Origin: Mucilaginibacter sp. PAMC 26640
Lineage (GTDB): Bacteria > Bacteroidota > Bacteroidia > Sphingobacteriales > Sphingobacteriaceae
NCBI GenBank assembly: GCA_001596135.1
Contig: CP014773.1
Location: 186,001-250,000, forward strand
DNA length: 64,000 nt
Reading direction: 5' to 3'
The notes under the pieces: model-generated
The model's database searches: none
What the model was told of the DNA's origin: nothing
The model's input: the letters and a program-made list of their open reading frames with translations, nothing else
Made by a program: the position numbers and the translations under genes
Part shown: in pieces, positions 1 to 7,692 of the stretch
Position numbering within the stretch: position 1 is the first letter of the stretch
Layout of the letters: each line of letters begins with the position of its first letter

Positions 1-183
1 TTGTAATGATGTTAATTTTCTACCGACGGTATCGATTAATCATTTAAAACTATTTTAATTTGTTAATCAGATGAATCCGCTTACAATGGGAAGTGAATTT
101 GCTTTCTATTAGCCAATGGTACCCGTTATTACTTTGCCCGCCTTGCTGTATTCACCATAATTAACCCGGTTAGTGTAATATGG
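1..183. other. Left-edge non-coding stretch
   Basis: AT-rich sequence with no convincing gene. On the minus strand about 120-180 can be read as a short open frame ending in GKVITGTIG, which may be the tail of an eroded gene, but nothing identifies it. Confidence 0.3.
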
Positions 184-356
184 TGGATAGTCCGGACGCC
201 CTGACCATGTAGTTTTGTCGGATGTAGAGCGCCGATTTGTGTAGTCGGATTTGTAAATTTATTGTTTTTTAGTCAATAAATTAGCATGGTCAAAGTGTTG
301 TGGAATCGATTTATTGTAGTCACGGAATCAGGTGTTCAATGCCCCCGGAATTTCCA
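184..356 (+). repeat. Dispersed ~170 bp inverted-repeat element, copy 1
   Basis: It begins TGGATAGTCCGG and ends CCGGAATTTCCA, so the two ends are imperfect inverted repeats of each other. The middle holds the family's internal landmarks CCGATTTGTGTAGTC and AATAAATTAGCATGGTCAAAG. The same order of landmarks recurs at 2318, 23249, 25225, 27723 and 50169. No transposase lies inside. It is either a MITE-like element or a solo terminus of a larger transposon. Confidence 0.7.
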
Positions 357-391
357 CATCTGCGAACCCACCATTAGCACACTTAACTGGC

Positions 392-1236
392 CTACAGCAT
401 AAAGCTTCGATCGCTAAAAGCAGGTAGTTTGGCAGCTCCTTCATAAAAGTGCCTGACTTCATCCTTTCTGTCCATCAGGCAAGGCTGTAGAACACCGGCA
501 CAAAATGATACGGCGTGGGTGCAGCCAGCTTTCCTAAAATATGGCTGGTGCCGTAATTAATGATGCTGTCGAAGTTACGCTGGTCAATTTCCTTTTTTAT
601 CCAGTGATTGTAATCGGCCTCCCAGCCGAAAGGGCTCATATCGCCGGTCGCGAACCGTTGCCTGACCAGGCTCAAGTTATGGATCAGCGACCCGCTGCCA
701 ATGATCAAAACCCCTTTATCGCGTAGCGACTTAAGCTGCCTGCCCAGTTGAAAGTGATACTCCGGTGCAGCATGATAATCAATGCTCATCTGAAAAACCG
801 GGATATCAGCATTTGGGAACAGGTGCATCAGTATGGGCCAGGCGCCATGATCCAGCCCCCATTCCGGGGTTTCGGTTACCGATGGAACGATCTTTATTAT
901 CTCCCGTGCGATATCCGGCGCACCGGCTGACTGGTATTTCACCTGATAATATTCATCCGGAAAGCCGTAGTAGTCGTAGATCTGGGTTTGCTGAGGCGAA
1001 ATGTTGACAAATGTGCCCTGCGTACACCAATGGGCCGATACGATCAGAGCAGCCTTAATTTCGTACTTGTGCTGCAGATCTTTTCCCAATTCAAACAAAC
1101 TGTTCCAGAAGGGTTTCTCGTCTTTAGACAAGGGGATATCCATCGGGCTGCCGTGCGATGTGAATAATACCGGCATCCGCACACTTTGCACGGCAAGCAT
1201 ATCCGTGAAATTTTTGAAATTGTTTAACGTTCCCAT
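392..1236 (-). pseudogene. Extradiol dioxygenase of the LigB/4,5-DOPA dioxygenase family, 3' frameshift
   Basis: The 253-residue open frame runs from an ATG at 1236 to a stop at 475. It carries family hallmarks: LFTSHGSPM near the N-terminus, SAHW, GLDHGAWPILMHLFP and GSGSLIHNL, including the His residues that bind the metal. The open frame stops at FYSLA, about 30 residues before the usual family end. Moving one base brings back a sensible tail (LMDRKDEVRHFYEGAAKL to SFML) that ends at 392, so one base appears to be missing near 475-480. The family opens aromatic rings with Fe(II) or Zn. The start overlaps the stop of the upstream azoreductase remnant as TGATG, which indicates a former operon. 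The lesion may be a real mutation or a sequencing error. Confidence 0.75.
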
Positions 1237-1772
1237 CAGTCTATCACTATGCTGTTTACAGTTTTCTCCATGGCCTGCTCTTTTACGCCCGGCACTTTTT
1301 ACCCTTCGGCACGGAAAACCGTTAAGTCGGTCATGCCTAAAAAGCCGAGGAAAGCTTTCAGGTAAGGGGCGACAAAATCATTGGCTTTGCCCGGGCCCTC
1401 TGAATACACCCCGCCCGAAGATATAGCAACATACACCTTTTTGCCGGTAACTTTGCCGACAGGGCCTTTTTCACCGTAGCCGAAAGTGATTCCCGCCCGG
1501 GTAATATGATCAATCCAGGCTTTGAGCGCACTATGGATGGTAAAGTTGATCAGCGGCGCACCGATCACAATGATATCCGCAGCAAATAATTGTTTAACTA
1601 AAGTATCGGAAAGTTGAATAGCTGCCTGGTCCGGGTCAGATGAAAACATGGCATGAAGTACCTCCGGTTTCAGATACCGCGCCAGCGACAGCAGATCCCA
1701 ATCTTATCGTAAATGATCCTCTTCTCCGAGTTGCCGTCCGAGGAGATCCCCAAAAGAAAAAGTAGCATGCAT
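1236..1772 (-). pseudogene. FMN-dependent NADH-azoreductase, eroded
   Basis: The core (AADIIVIGAPLINF, ALKAWIDHITRAGITF, SSGGVYSEGPGKANDFVAPYLK, LGFLGMTD) is typical of AzoR flavodoxin-fold quinone/azo reductases. Two in-frame TAA stops break the frame: one at 1704-1706, and one at 1299-1301 after FRAEG. After the second stop the reading continues as KVPGVKEQAMEKTV, the expected family tail, and ends at a TGA that overlaps the dioxygenase ATG. The intact piece is 116 residues against about 200 in the family. The usual N-terminal strand with the SSPRG-type flavin loop is not recognisable, and the 5' end abuts the IS110 fragment. Probably non-functional. Confidence 0.75.
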
Positions 1773-1779
1773 CTGTAAG

Positions 1780-2130
1780 ATAAAAGGGCTGGGGTTAATG
1801 ACCGTTGCTATTATCCTGGCAGAAACCAATGGCTTTGCTCTTTTTGAAAACAGCCGTCAACTGGTAAGTTACGCCGGTTATGATGTTCAAGAAAACGAGT
1901 CTGGTACACACAAGGGCAGAACGCGAATCACTAAAAAGGGAAATAGCAGGATAAGAAGGTTGCTACATATGCCCGCATTTAACATGATACGTTATGAGCA
2001 GACCTCCTTTTTAAACTTGTTTAACAGGACCTTTCAAAAGCATGGTCGGAAAATGAAAAGCTACGTTGCTATTGAAAAGAAATTATTAACAATCATATTC
2101 GCACTATGGAAAAACAACAGCGTTTATTAG
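1780..2130 (+). mobile_element. IS110/IS116-family transposase, C-terminal fragment
   Basis: In-frame homology starts at KGLGLMTVAIILAETNGF, ahead of the first ATG at 1798. It continues through LVSYAGYDVQENESGTHKGRTRITKKGNSRIRRLLHMPAFN, the signature of the C-terminal transposase_20 domain with its helix-hairpin-helix lead-in. The N-terminal RuvC-like DEDD catalytic domain is absent, so only about a third of the ~330-residue protein remains. The 5' break coincides with the broken end of the azoreductase gene, suggesting that insertion followed by deletion damaged both. Confidence 0.8.
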
Positions 2131-2317
2131 CCCAATTATGGGGTAGAATTTACTGGAGAAATGGAGCTGGTGCCTTCCTCTCTGCACACGCTAAAAGAAA
2201 GTAGCGCATACCAAAAGGCTGCGCTACCACAAGATAGACCTACTGTCGAAAATTCGCAGTTTGCCTTCTCTCTACAAGAATAAAATTAGTTAAAATAATT
2301 TGGTTTTAATGATTGTA
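2131..2317. other. IS110 downstream remnant, non-coding
   Basis: The sequence following the transposase fragment resembles the 3' flank of such an element. No open frame is supported. The far element end cannot be placed. Confidence 0.35.
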
Positions 2318-2429
2318 CTTTTGACCACGCTTATTTATTAACTGAAGAAAATGACTTTGAAAATTCGACTTCACATATCGGTGACCTAAAGCCTACGGAA
2401 TTGCATGGTTGAGCCCTCCGGAATCTCCA
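2318..2429 (-). repeat. Dispersed inverted-repeat element, partial copy 2
   Basis: On the minus strand it begins TGGAGATTCCGG, then has the shared landmarks CAATTCCGTAGGCTTTAGG and AATAAATAAGCGTGGTCAAA, and stops matching before the second terminal repeat. About 110 bp of the usual 170 remain. Its terminal TGGAG falls exactly where the acetate kinase remnant stops being recognisable, so it appears inserted in that gene. Confidence 0.6.
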
Positions 2430-2789
2430 GCCACGTAACCAAATCCATCAAACTCCTTTAAAAGCTAAACAGTGATCAGTTCCGGGTCGCGGTCATCAGG
2501 TCCGCCCTGCACTAACCAATGGCCGATAGCAAACAGGTTAAAAGATTGGCTTTACAGCCATTGGATCGCGGCCACAACGGCGGTCGGCATATCACGGTAA
2601 TGGGTTTTATATCCGAGACCTTCTGTGCCTGATCGTTGTGATCTTAAACTGGCTGGAGTTTTCTCCTATACTATTAATATTACCGGACCGGTGCAACTGT
2701 TGTTCGGCCGATCCATAAAGGCTGGATTTCAGGCTGGACGATCCGCAATTTATTACCAAAATAGTTTCTTCTGTAAGGACTGTCATCAA
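2430..2789 (-). pseudogene. ackA: Acetate kinase 5' remnant
   Basis: From an ATG at 2789 the protein reads ILVINCGSSSLKSSLYG, the phosphate-binding opening of acetate/propionate kinases, then IGENSSQFKI. After a frameshift near 2640 the next frame gives DMPTAVVAAIQWL, a stop, then FAIGHWLVQGGPDDRDPELIT, which matches the family's D-A-I/V-G-H-R-V-V-H-G-G segment. The gene is cut at 2429 by the repeat element, leaving about 120 of about 400 codons. In Bacteroidota this enzyme makes ATP from acetyl phosphate, which suits fermentative or low-oxygen metabolism. It is divergent from the FixL-like kinase, and two palindromes lie between them. Confidence 0.75.
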
Positions 2790-2844
2790 AACAAACCTAC
2801 GCCGGTAAGGCGCTTTTTTAAATGACAGCCAACTTTATAGAAAG

Positions 2845-2856
2845 TGACTCTCGTCA
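2845..2856. promoter_or_regulatory. FNR-like palindrome TGAC-N4-GTCA
   Basis: The core is a perfect inverted repeat, TGAC tctc GTCA, 56 bp upstream of the ackA remnant and on the promoter side of the divergent kinase gene. Spacing and half-sites match the TGAY-N4-RTCA pattern expected for a CRP/FNR protein with an E..SR recognition helix. Confidence 0.55.
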
Positions 2857-2902
2857 TTAATTGGTTTAGGATGTAACAAAAACACTTTCAATTGCTTAAT
2901 AG

Positions 2903-2914
2903 TGATGAGCATCA
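2903..2914. promoter_or_regulatory. FNR-like palindrome TGAT-N4-ATCA
   Basis: TGAT gagc ATCA is identical in half-sites and spacing to the central part of the enteric FNR box. It lies 86 bp upstream of the kinase ATG at 3001, suggesting autoregulation of the two-component pair. Confidence 0.6.
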
Positions 2915-3000
2915 TTAATTTCCATGCGACTCGTCAGCTATTGCCCTTTTGATAAGCTGGTATTCGTGTTGGCGATTATATAGTCAGGTCCTCACCAAAT

Positions 3001-4191
3001 ATGGAAAACACCGCGCTATTAATTGCCATTATTCAAAATGCAATAGATGGGATCATTACCATCGATGACAGGGGAAAGATCGAGCTGATCAATCCCGCAG
3101 CCTGCGCATTGTTTGATTACGAGCCGGACGAAGTAATTGGCGAAAATATTAAAATATTAATGCCCGACCCCGATAAGAATCAGCATGATAATTTCCTCTA
3201 TCGCTACCAGGCCACCGGAAAAGTTAATGTAATAGGCGTTGGCCGTGAGGTACTGGGACTTAGAAAAGATGGTACGATCTTTCCCTTTCGTTTAGGGTTG
3301 AGCGAAGTGCAGTTTTTCGGTCGCCGGATCTTTACCGGGTTTATACATAATCTTAGTAAAGAAAAAGAAGCGGAGCGCAAGCTAAAAGATTACGCCGCGC
3401 ACCTGGAAGAATTAGTGGAAGAGCGGACGATGGCCTTAAAGGATACTGTAAAGGCTTTGCAGGTCGCACAAGATGACCTGAAGGTACTGCTCCACAAAGA
3501 AAAGGAACTGGGATTATTAAAAAGCCGGTTTGTTTCCATGGCTTCGCATGAATTCCGCACCCCGCTTACCTCGGTCAAGCTATCCGCATCCCTCATCGAA
3601 AAATATGCCGAACCACTTAAAAGTGAAAACATCACCAAGCATGTCGGCAAGATTAAAAACGCAGTTGGTAACCTGACCATCATTTTAAACGATTTCCTTT
3701 CCCTTGAAAAACTGGAGGCCGGTAAGGAAGAAGTTAATTACCTGAATTTTGACCTCGTCAAATTCTCGGAAGAGCTCACTGAGGAAATGCAGGTTATAGC
3801 GAAAAAGAACCAGTATATCATCTACCTGCATTCCGGCATCCACAGTATGGTACGGCTGGATCAGAACCTGCTCAAGAATTGTATCAATAACCTGATCACC
3901 AACGCTATTAAATACTCCGGAGAAAATACCTTTATCGATTTCAACACCGAGATCAATGAGACCCATTGCATCATTACGGTAAAAGATAATGGCATCGGCA
4001 TCCCGGAAGCCGATCAGAAACATTTGTTTGAAGCATTTTTCCGGGCGCATAATACCGGCACAATACCCGGCACCGGCCTGGGCCTAAACATTGTGACCCG
4101 GTATGCGGGCCTGATGAACGGCTCGGTAAATTTCAAATCCGAAGTAAACAAGGGAACGTTATTTACCATTTCATTTCCAAATCATGAGTAA
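3001..4191 (+). CDS. FixL-like haem-PAS oxygen-sensor histidine kinase
   Basis: 396 residues with no membrane segment. Residues 5-130 form a PAS domain very close to that of rhizobial FixL. His62 in KNQHDNF sits where the haem-ligating His is found. Arg82 in VIGVGREV follows exactly 20 residues later, as the distal Arg does in FixL, and GLRKDGTIFPFRL and RRIFTGFI also match. A coiled coil follows, then HisKA with SHEFRTPL (His at about 182) and HATPase_c with NCINNLITNAIKYS, DNGIGIPE and GTGLGLNIV. The family autophosphorylates when the haem is oxygen-free. Haem binding here is inferred from residues. The 3' end overlaps the next gene by 8 bp, so kinase and regulator should be cotranslated. 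Confidence 0.9.
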   Translation: MENTALLIAIIQNAIDGIITIDDRGKIELINPAACALFDYEPDEVIGENIKILMPDPDKNQHDNFLYRYQATGKVNVIGVGREVLGLRKDGTIFPFRLGLSEVQFFGRRIFTGFIHNLSKEKEAERKLKDYAAHLEELVEERTMALKDTVKALQVAQDDLKVLLHKEKELGLLKSRFVSMASHEFRTPLTSVKLSASLIEKYAEPLKSENITKHVGKIKNAVGNLTIILNDFLSLEKLEAGKEEVNYLNFDLVKFSEELTEEMQVIAKKNQYIIYLHSGIHSMVRLDQNLLKNCINNLITNAIKYSGENTFIDFNTEINETHCIITVKDNGIGIPEADQKHLFEAFFRAHNTGTIPGTGLGLNIVTRYAGLMNGSVNFKSEVNKGTLFTISFPNHE

Positions 4192-5236
4192 GACCATATT
4201 AATTATTGAAGACAATGATGACATTCGCGAGAATGTGGTCGAAATATTGGAACTGGCCGGGTTCAACGTTCACGAAGCACCCGACGGAAAAACCGGGGTT
4301 GACTTAGCCGTTCAGGACCACCCTGACCTGATTCTTTGTGACATTATGATGCCGGAACTGGACGGTTACGGTGTGTTATATATGCTCAACAAAAATCCGG
4401 AAACGAAGCATATTCCTTTTATCTTTCTAACGGCACGGGCGGAAAGGCTTGACCTGCGAAAAGGTATGGAAATGGGTGCAGATGACTACCTGACCAAACC
4501 TTTTGATGATCTGGAATTATTGAACGCTATCGATGTTCGTTTGAAAAAGCAGGCGGCACAGGAAAAGTTTTATAGCAAGTCACTTGACCGGCTGCATACC
4601 TTGTTCAGTAAAAATGATGGACTTTCTGAGCTCAAAAAGATTATTCAGGAACGCCGGACAAGAGCGTTTAAAAAGAACCAGGTCATCTATTACGAGGGAG
4701 ATAAAGGAAACGGGCTGTACCTGCTGCTAAGCGGTAAGGTTAAATGCATCAAACTCGCTAAGGACGGTCGCGAACTGATGACCGGGCTTTACGGCCCGGA
4801 TGAATATTTGGGCATCAATGCCATCTTTTTGAACAAAGAACATTCTGATACAGCTACTGCAATGGCGGATTCCTTGTGTTGTCTGATTCCAAAGGACCTC
4901 CTGGAACAGCTGTTAGATCAGTACCCTGATGTGGCCCAAGAATTTATTAAGCTTTTAGCACAGGATATCAAGGAAAAGGAACAACAGCTGTTACAAATGG
5001 CTTATCATTCGGTGCGAAAAAAAATGGCCGAAGCGATGGTGCGCCTGCAGGTAAAACACCCTGAATTGGAGCATGGCTTTAAGATTTCCCGGGAAGACCT
5101 GGCCGCCCTGACCGGTATGGCAACCGAGTCGGTAAGCCGGACATTGACCGAATTTAAGGCCGAAGGCCTGATCGGTAAAAAAGGAAGTGTGATCACGATT
5201 TTAAAATTAGACGCGCTGGCTAAAATGAAAAACTGA
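4184..5236 (+). CDS. Response regulator: receiver fused to CRP/FNR-type DNA-binding module
   Basis: 350 residues. Residues 1-125 are a receiver with IIEDNDD, phospho-acceptor Asp53 (LCDIMMPELDG) and Lys105 (YLTKPFDD). Residues ~150-260 form a cyclic-nucleotide-binding-type beta roll (GNGLYLLLSGKVKCI). Residues ~285-345 are a winged helix, with ISREDLAALTGMATESVSRT as recognition region. Its E-S-V-S-R spacing equals the E..SR used by FNR to read TTGAT rather than the RE..R of CRP. No N-terminal Cys cluster is present, so redox sensing is probably delegated to the haem kinase. This merges the FixJ and FixK roles in one protein. Likely targets are the TGAY-N4-RTCA sites nearby. Confidence 0.9.
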   Translation: MSKTILIIEDNDDIRENVVEILELAGFNVHEAPDGKTGVDLAVQDHPDLILCDIMMPELDGYGVLYMLNKNPETKHIPFIFLTARAERLDLRKGMEMGADDYLTKPFDDLELLNAIDVRLKKQAAQEKFYSKSLDRLHTLFSKNDGLSELKKIIQERRTRAFKKNQVIYYEGDKGNGLYLLLSGKVKCIKLAKDGRELMTGLYGPDEYLGINAIFLNKEHSDTATAMADSLCCLIPKDLLEQLLDQYPDVAQEFIKLLAQDIKEKEQQLLQMAYHSVRKKMAEAMVRLQVKHPELEHGFKISREDLAALTGMATESVSRTLTEFKAEGLIGKKGSVITILKLDALAKMKN

Positions 5237-5245
5237 CCAGTGTCA
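5234..5245. promoter_or_regulatory. FNR-like palindrome TGAC-N4-GTCA
   Basis: TGAC cagt GTCA begins on the stop codon of the regulator gene, about 50 bp before a TAATTTTG promoter element and 72 bp before the next start codon. It is well placed for activating the following gene. Confidence 0.6.
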
Positions 5246-5290
5246 TACTAATATGCAATGCAGCGCATGCTTTATCTGCTTCCCGAAGCC

Positions 5291-5298
5291 TAATTTTG
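5291..5298 (+). promoter_or_regulatory. Bacteroidota -7 promoter element
   Basis: TAATTTTG matches the TAnnTTTG element recognised by the Bacteroidota primary sigma factor. It lies 19 bp upstream of the ATG at 5317. No clear TTTG is seen at -33, consistent with an activator-dependent promoter using the palindrome at 5234. Confidence 0.5.
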
Positions 5299-5316
5299 TA
5301 TAATAAATACATTATT

Positions 5317-5646
5317 ATGAAAGCAGTAGCTTATGGCGTTCTGGCTTATGAGAAAGAATACATCGCCAAAGCCAATAAAAAGAAGCATGATATCACTCTC
5401 ATTGCTAACCCGCTGGGTATGGAAACCCTCCATTACGCGGAAGGGAAGGAAGCCATTATCCTGCCGGAAGACTTTAGAGCCTCCAAAGAAGTGACTAACG
5501 AATTATTCGGGATGGGAATTAAATATATCATTATCCGGCATGCCTGCGATAATATGGCAGAGTTACAGGAAATCTCCGAACAAACGATCAAAGACCTCGA
5601 TACGGCCAATGAGGATAACCGGCTTTGCCGGCTTCCTGAAAGATAA
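5317..5646 (+). CDS. Shortened D-lactate dehydrogenase-like protein (ends of the enzyme without the middle)
   Basis: From the ATG at 5317 (preferred over an upstream TTG at 5296 that overlaps the promoter) the product is 109 residues. MKAVAYGVLAYEKEYIAKANKKKHDITLI and YAEGKEAIILPEDF resemble the N-terminal domain of Bacteroidota D-lactate dehydrogenases. After GIKYIIIRHACDNM it jumps to LQEISEQTIKDLDT, which resembles the C-terminal helix of the same family. About 220 codons with the NAD-binding GxGxxG and the Arg-Glu-His catalytic residues are missing without loss of frame. It is either an in-frame deletion remnant or a repurposed small protein. It lies just downstream of an FNR-like site. 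Confidence 0.55.
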   Translation: MKAVAYGVLAYEKEYIAKANKKKHDITLIANPLGMETLHYAEGKEAIILPEDFRASKEVTNELFGMGIKYIIIRHACDNMAELQEISEQTIKDLDTANEDNRLCRLPER

Positions 5647-5669
5647 AAACATTTAATAACAAAACCGAC

Positions 5670-5964
5670 ATGAAAACAATTGCCAATGTACAGCAGGTGA
5701 GCGCTGAAAAATTATTTAACCAGTGAAAAAAAAGCATTTCCGGATTACATTAATTCAAAATTAGATTCCAGCCTGGCGATTGAGTTCGCGCACGTCTATA
5801 ATGTGATCAATCTATTGTTCCCGGAAGTGATCGAAGGCGTGGCTTTAACGGTAACCGTTACAGATGAGGAGATCACCGTTTCAAATAACGCCGTAGACCA
5901 TTTTTACAATACTGCGCTCCTGGAAGAACAACTGGTTAACTTTATTACCGAAAAGTGCAGCTGA
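5670..5964 (+). pseudogene. Small conserved-looking protein of unknown function, frameshifted
   Basis: An ATG at 5670 opens MKTIANVQQVSAEKLFNQ and stops after 18 codons beside a run of eight A. In the next frame the sequence continues coherently (LTSEKKAFPDYINSKLDSS, FAHVYNVINLLFPEVIEGVA) to a TGA at 5964, about 98 residues in all. One base change at 5705-5735 restores a single frame. It lies 24 bp after the dehydrogenase-like gene and is probably cotranscribed. No family is recognised. The homopolymer makes a sequencing error plausible. Confidence 0.5.
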
Positions 5965-5983
5965 AGCGGAGCGGTCGTTTTAA

Positions 5984-6310
5984 TCAGTAATGCAGCTTTT
6001 CCAGGAGTTGTGCCGAAACCGTAGCCGAATTATCTCCATAACCCGTTGCTAAAATTCCTTTTATACCCGCAGACGAAACGATCGCATATACGGTCGCTTC
6101 ATCCGCCGGGTCTGAATTCCCTTCATAGCGATAAATGTCCCTGATCTCGAAATCTGCCGCGGCTTGGCTGGCAGAGTCAGACCTGATCCCTTTTTTAGCT
6201 AAATTAAAGTCCGTGGTATACCCTTGCTGCCGCAATATATCGATCGCTTCAGTTACCCTTGCATAATGAACAGACCTTTTTCGCGGTCCCCTTTTTTGGA
6301 TGTTTTCCAT
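5984..6310 (-). CDS. Small conserved Bacteroidota protein of unknown function
   Basis: 108 residues, basic N-terminus (ENIQKRGPRKRS), then AIDILRQQGYTTDFNLAKKG and IYRYEGNSDPADEATVYAIVSS followed by GIKGILATGYG. This layout matches short Bacteroidota proteins often mislabelled phosphoribosylpyrophosphate synthetase. No active-site motif of that enzyme is present. Last gene of the minus-strand series 8547-5984, 23 bp after the transpeptidase-like gene. Confidence 0.6.
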   Translation of the reverse strand: MENIQKRGPRKRSVHYARVTEAIDILRQQGYTTDFNLAKKGIRSDSASQAAADFEIRDIYRYEGNSDPADEATVYAIVSSAGIKGILATGYGDNSATVSAQLLEKLHY

Positions 6311-6332
6311 TTTGTTGTAATCGGGTAGCTGA

Positions 6333-7604
6333 CTATTTCCTGTATTTTGTAGTTGATCTGCGGGCGATCATTTCCGAAACCTGGTAAAACGCATTTGTTA
6401 AACGCTGATCGAGCCCGTAAACGTCTTGGTAGCGGACCAATCCCCATTCACCTATCGCGCAGGTCAGATAGGTTACCCGGACAGGAATGGGCTTTTTAAG
6501 TGTGTAAACCCTTGTTTGCTTTGCGCTTACTTTCCTGCCAAGCTCACCGGCAGTGAGGTTCACTCTGTTGTTCTTTAAGATCAGCGCTGATAAACGTGGT
6601 GCTTCGGGTATTTGCACGGTACCGTTGCTTAGTGGTCTTGAAGGTTGTTTGCTGGTGACTGTTCTTGCGGAAACGCCTGCCATGGCTAATGAATTGTTGG
6701 AAAGTTTAAAAGTGATACCAGATTGGTCTTTGATGATAGCCGTGATATTGCTTTGCACCAAAGCAGTAGCTGTTTCGGGTTTACCAACCATTGCCTTGAA
6801 CTGATAAGTGGTATCCTTTTGATGGAATTTTAAAGTATAGCTGGGTATATCGACACTGATATAGACCGTGTCAGTACGGTTGATCCAGCGCAGGCGTTCC
6901 ATATTGATCGCCATGATCTGGATTTCTTCAGGTGGCGTTTCATAGCAATCGAGCGCTTGCTGGCCGGTTACCAAGCGCATATGGCGCTGCAAACTCAGGT
7001 AGGCTTTAGAGACTGGCTGCGTGTTTTCTATAGCTGTCATAAAATCTTTTTGTTTCAGGCTGGCGGACAGCACGTCGGCAGCCCTGCAGTCACCCGCATT
7101 GCCTTTATCCAGAACATCAGCCGTATAAACCGGGTTGAGTTTCCCGAAATGCATATTGTTGATCATCGTGATCATCGCATCGGTCAGTAAGATATCGTAA
7201 ATAGCTTTTTGCTGTTGACCGACCTTTTCATGTTTGGCCATCATGGCATTTAACCGCTCGTATAAAAGTTCCCGCGGATGATAGTCGGTAGGGCTTAAGC
7301 CATAATGCAGGGCGCAATCTAATAGCAGCATCGCATCCCAGGCATGGGTCTTCACGGTATCCGGGGCGATCCAGGCCAACCGGTAACCGGTTTGCTTGTA
7401 AAATCGCTTTACCGTTTGCGGGTAGTTCAAAAATGGATAACCGGCCAGTTGCGTTTTCAGGCTTGCTGCAACGAATGTATCCCTTTGGGTAATGGCCGCT
7501 TTTGCGTTGACGGTTATGGATAGTATCAGGAAAATAACACTGATGATCACGCTTACCTGCGCAAATATCTTGCAGCAGGGGATCAGTTGAATGGGCTTTT
7601 GCAT
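6333..7604 (-). CDS. YcbB-like L,D-transpeptidase homologue lacking the catalytic motif
   Basis: An in-frame ATG at 7604 is preferred over the start at 7688, because it begins MQKPIQLIPCCKIF followed directly by a hydrophobic export segment. The product is about 423 residues. The N-terminal scaffold (RFYKQTGYRLAWIA, ALHYGLSPTDYHPREL, INMERLRWI, YISVDIPSYTLKF) and the C-terminal piece (IPVRVTYLTCAIGEWGLVRY, VYGLDQRL) match peptidoglycan L,D-transpeptidases. The YkuD core is degenerate: no HGT and no S-H-G-C with the nucleophilic Cys. The active site has apparently been lost while the frame stayed open, giving a pseudo-enzyme or decaying gene. It follows the stress-protein gene by a few bases. 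Confidence 0.7.
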   Translation of the reverse strand: MQKPIQLIPCCKIFAQVSVIISVIFLILSITVNAKAAITQRDTFVAASLKTQLAGYPFLNYPQTVKRFYKQTGYRLAWIAPDTVKTHAWDAMLLLDCALHYGLSPTDYHPRELLYERLNAMMAKHEKVGQQQKAIYDILLTDAMITMINNMHFGKLNPVYTADVLDKGNAGDCRAADVLSASLKQKDFMTAIENTQPVSKAYLSLQRHMRLVTGQQALDCYETPPEEIQIMAINMERLRWINRTDTVYISVDIPSYTLKFHQKDTTYQFKAMVGKPETATALVQSNITAIIKDQSGITFKLSNNSLAMAGVSARTVTSKQPSRPLSNGTVQIPEAPRLSALILKNNRVNLTAGELGRKVSAKQTRVYTLKKPIPVRVTYLTCAIGEWGLVRYQDVYGLDQRLTNAFYQVSEMIARRSTTKYRK

Positions 7605-7692
7605 AATTGATTTGTTTGTATGCAAATATCCCATATACCCTTCTTCTAAAGCGTGATAGCTGTCAGCCTGAATAATGATCCTCGACACCCGA

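Noticed and set aside
4184..5236. Oxygen sensing by the FNR-like protein itself
   Set aside because: No N-terminal cysteine cluster for an iron-sulphur centre; the N-terminus is a receiver domain.
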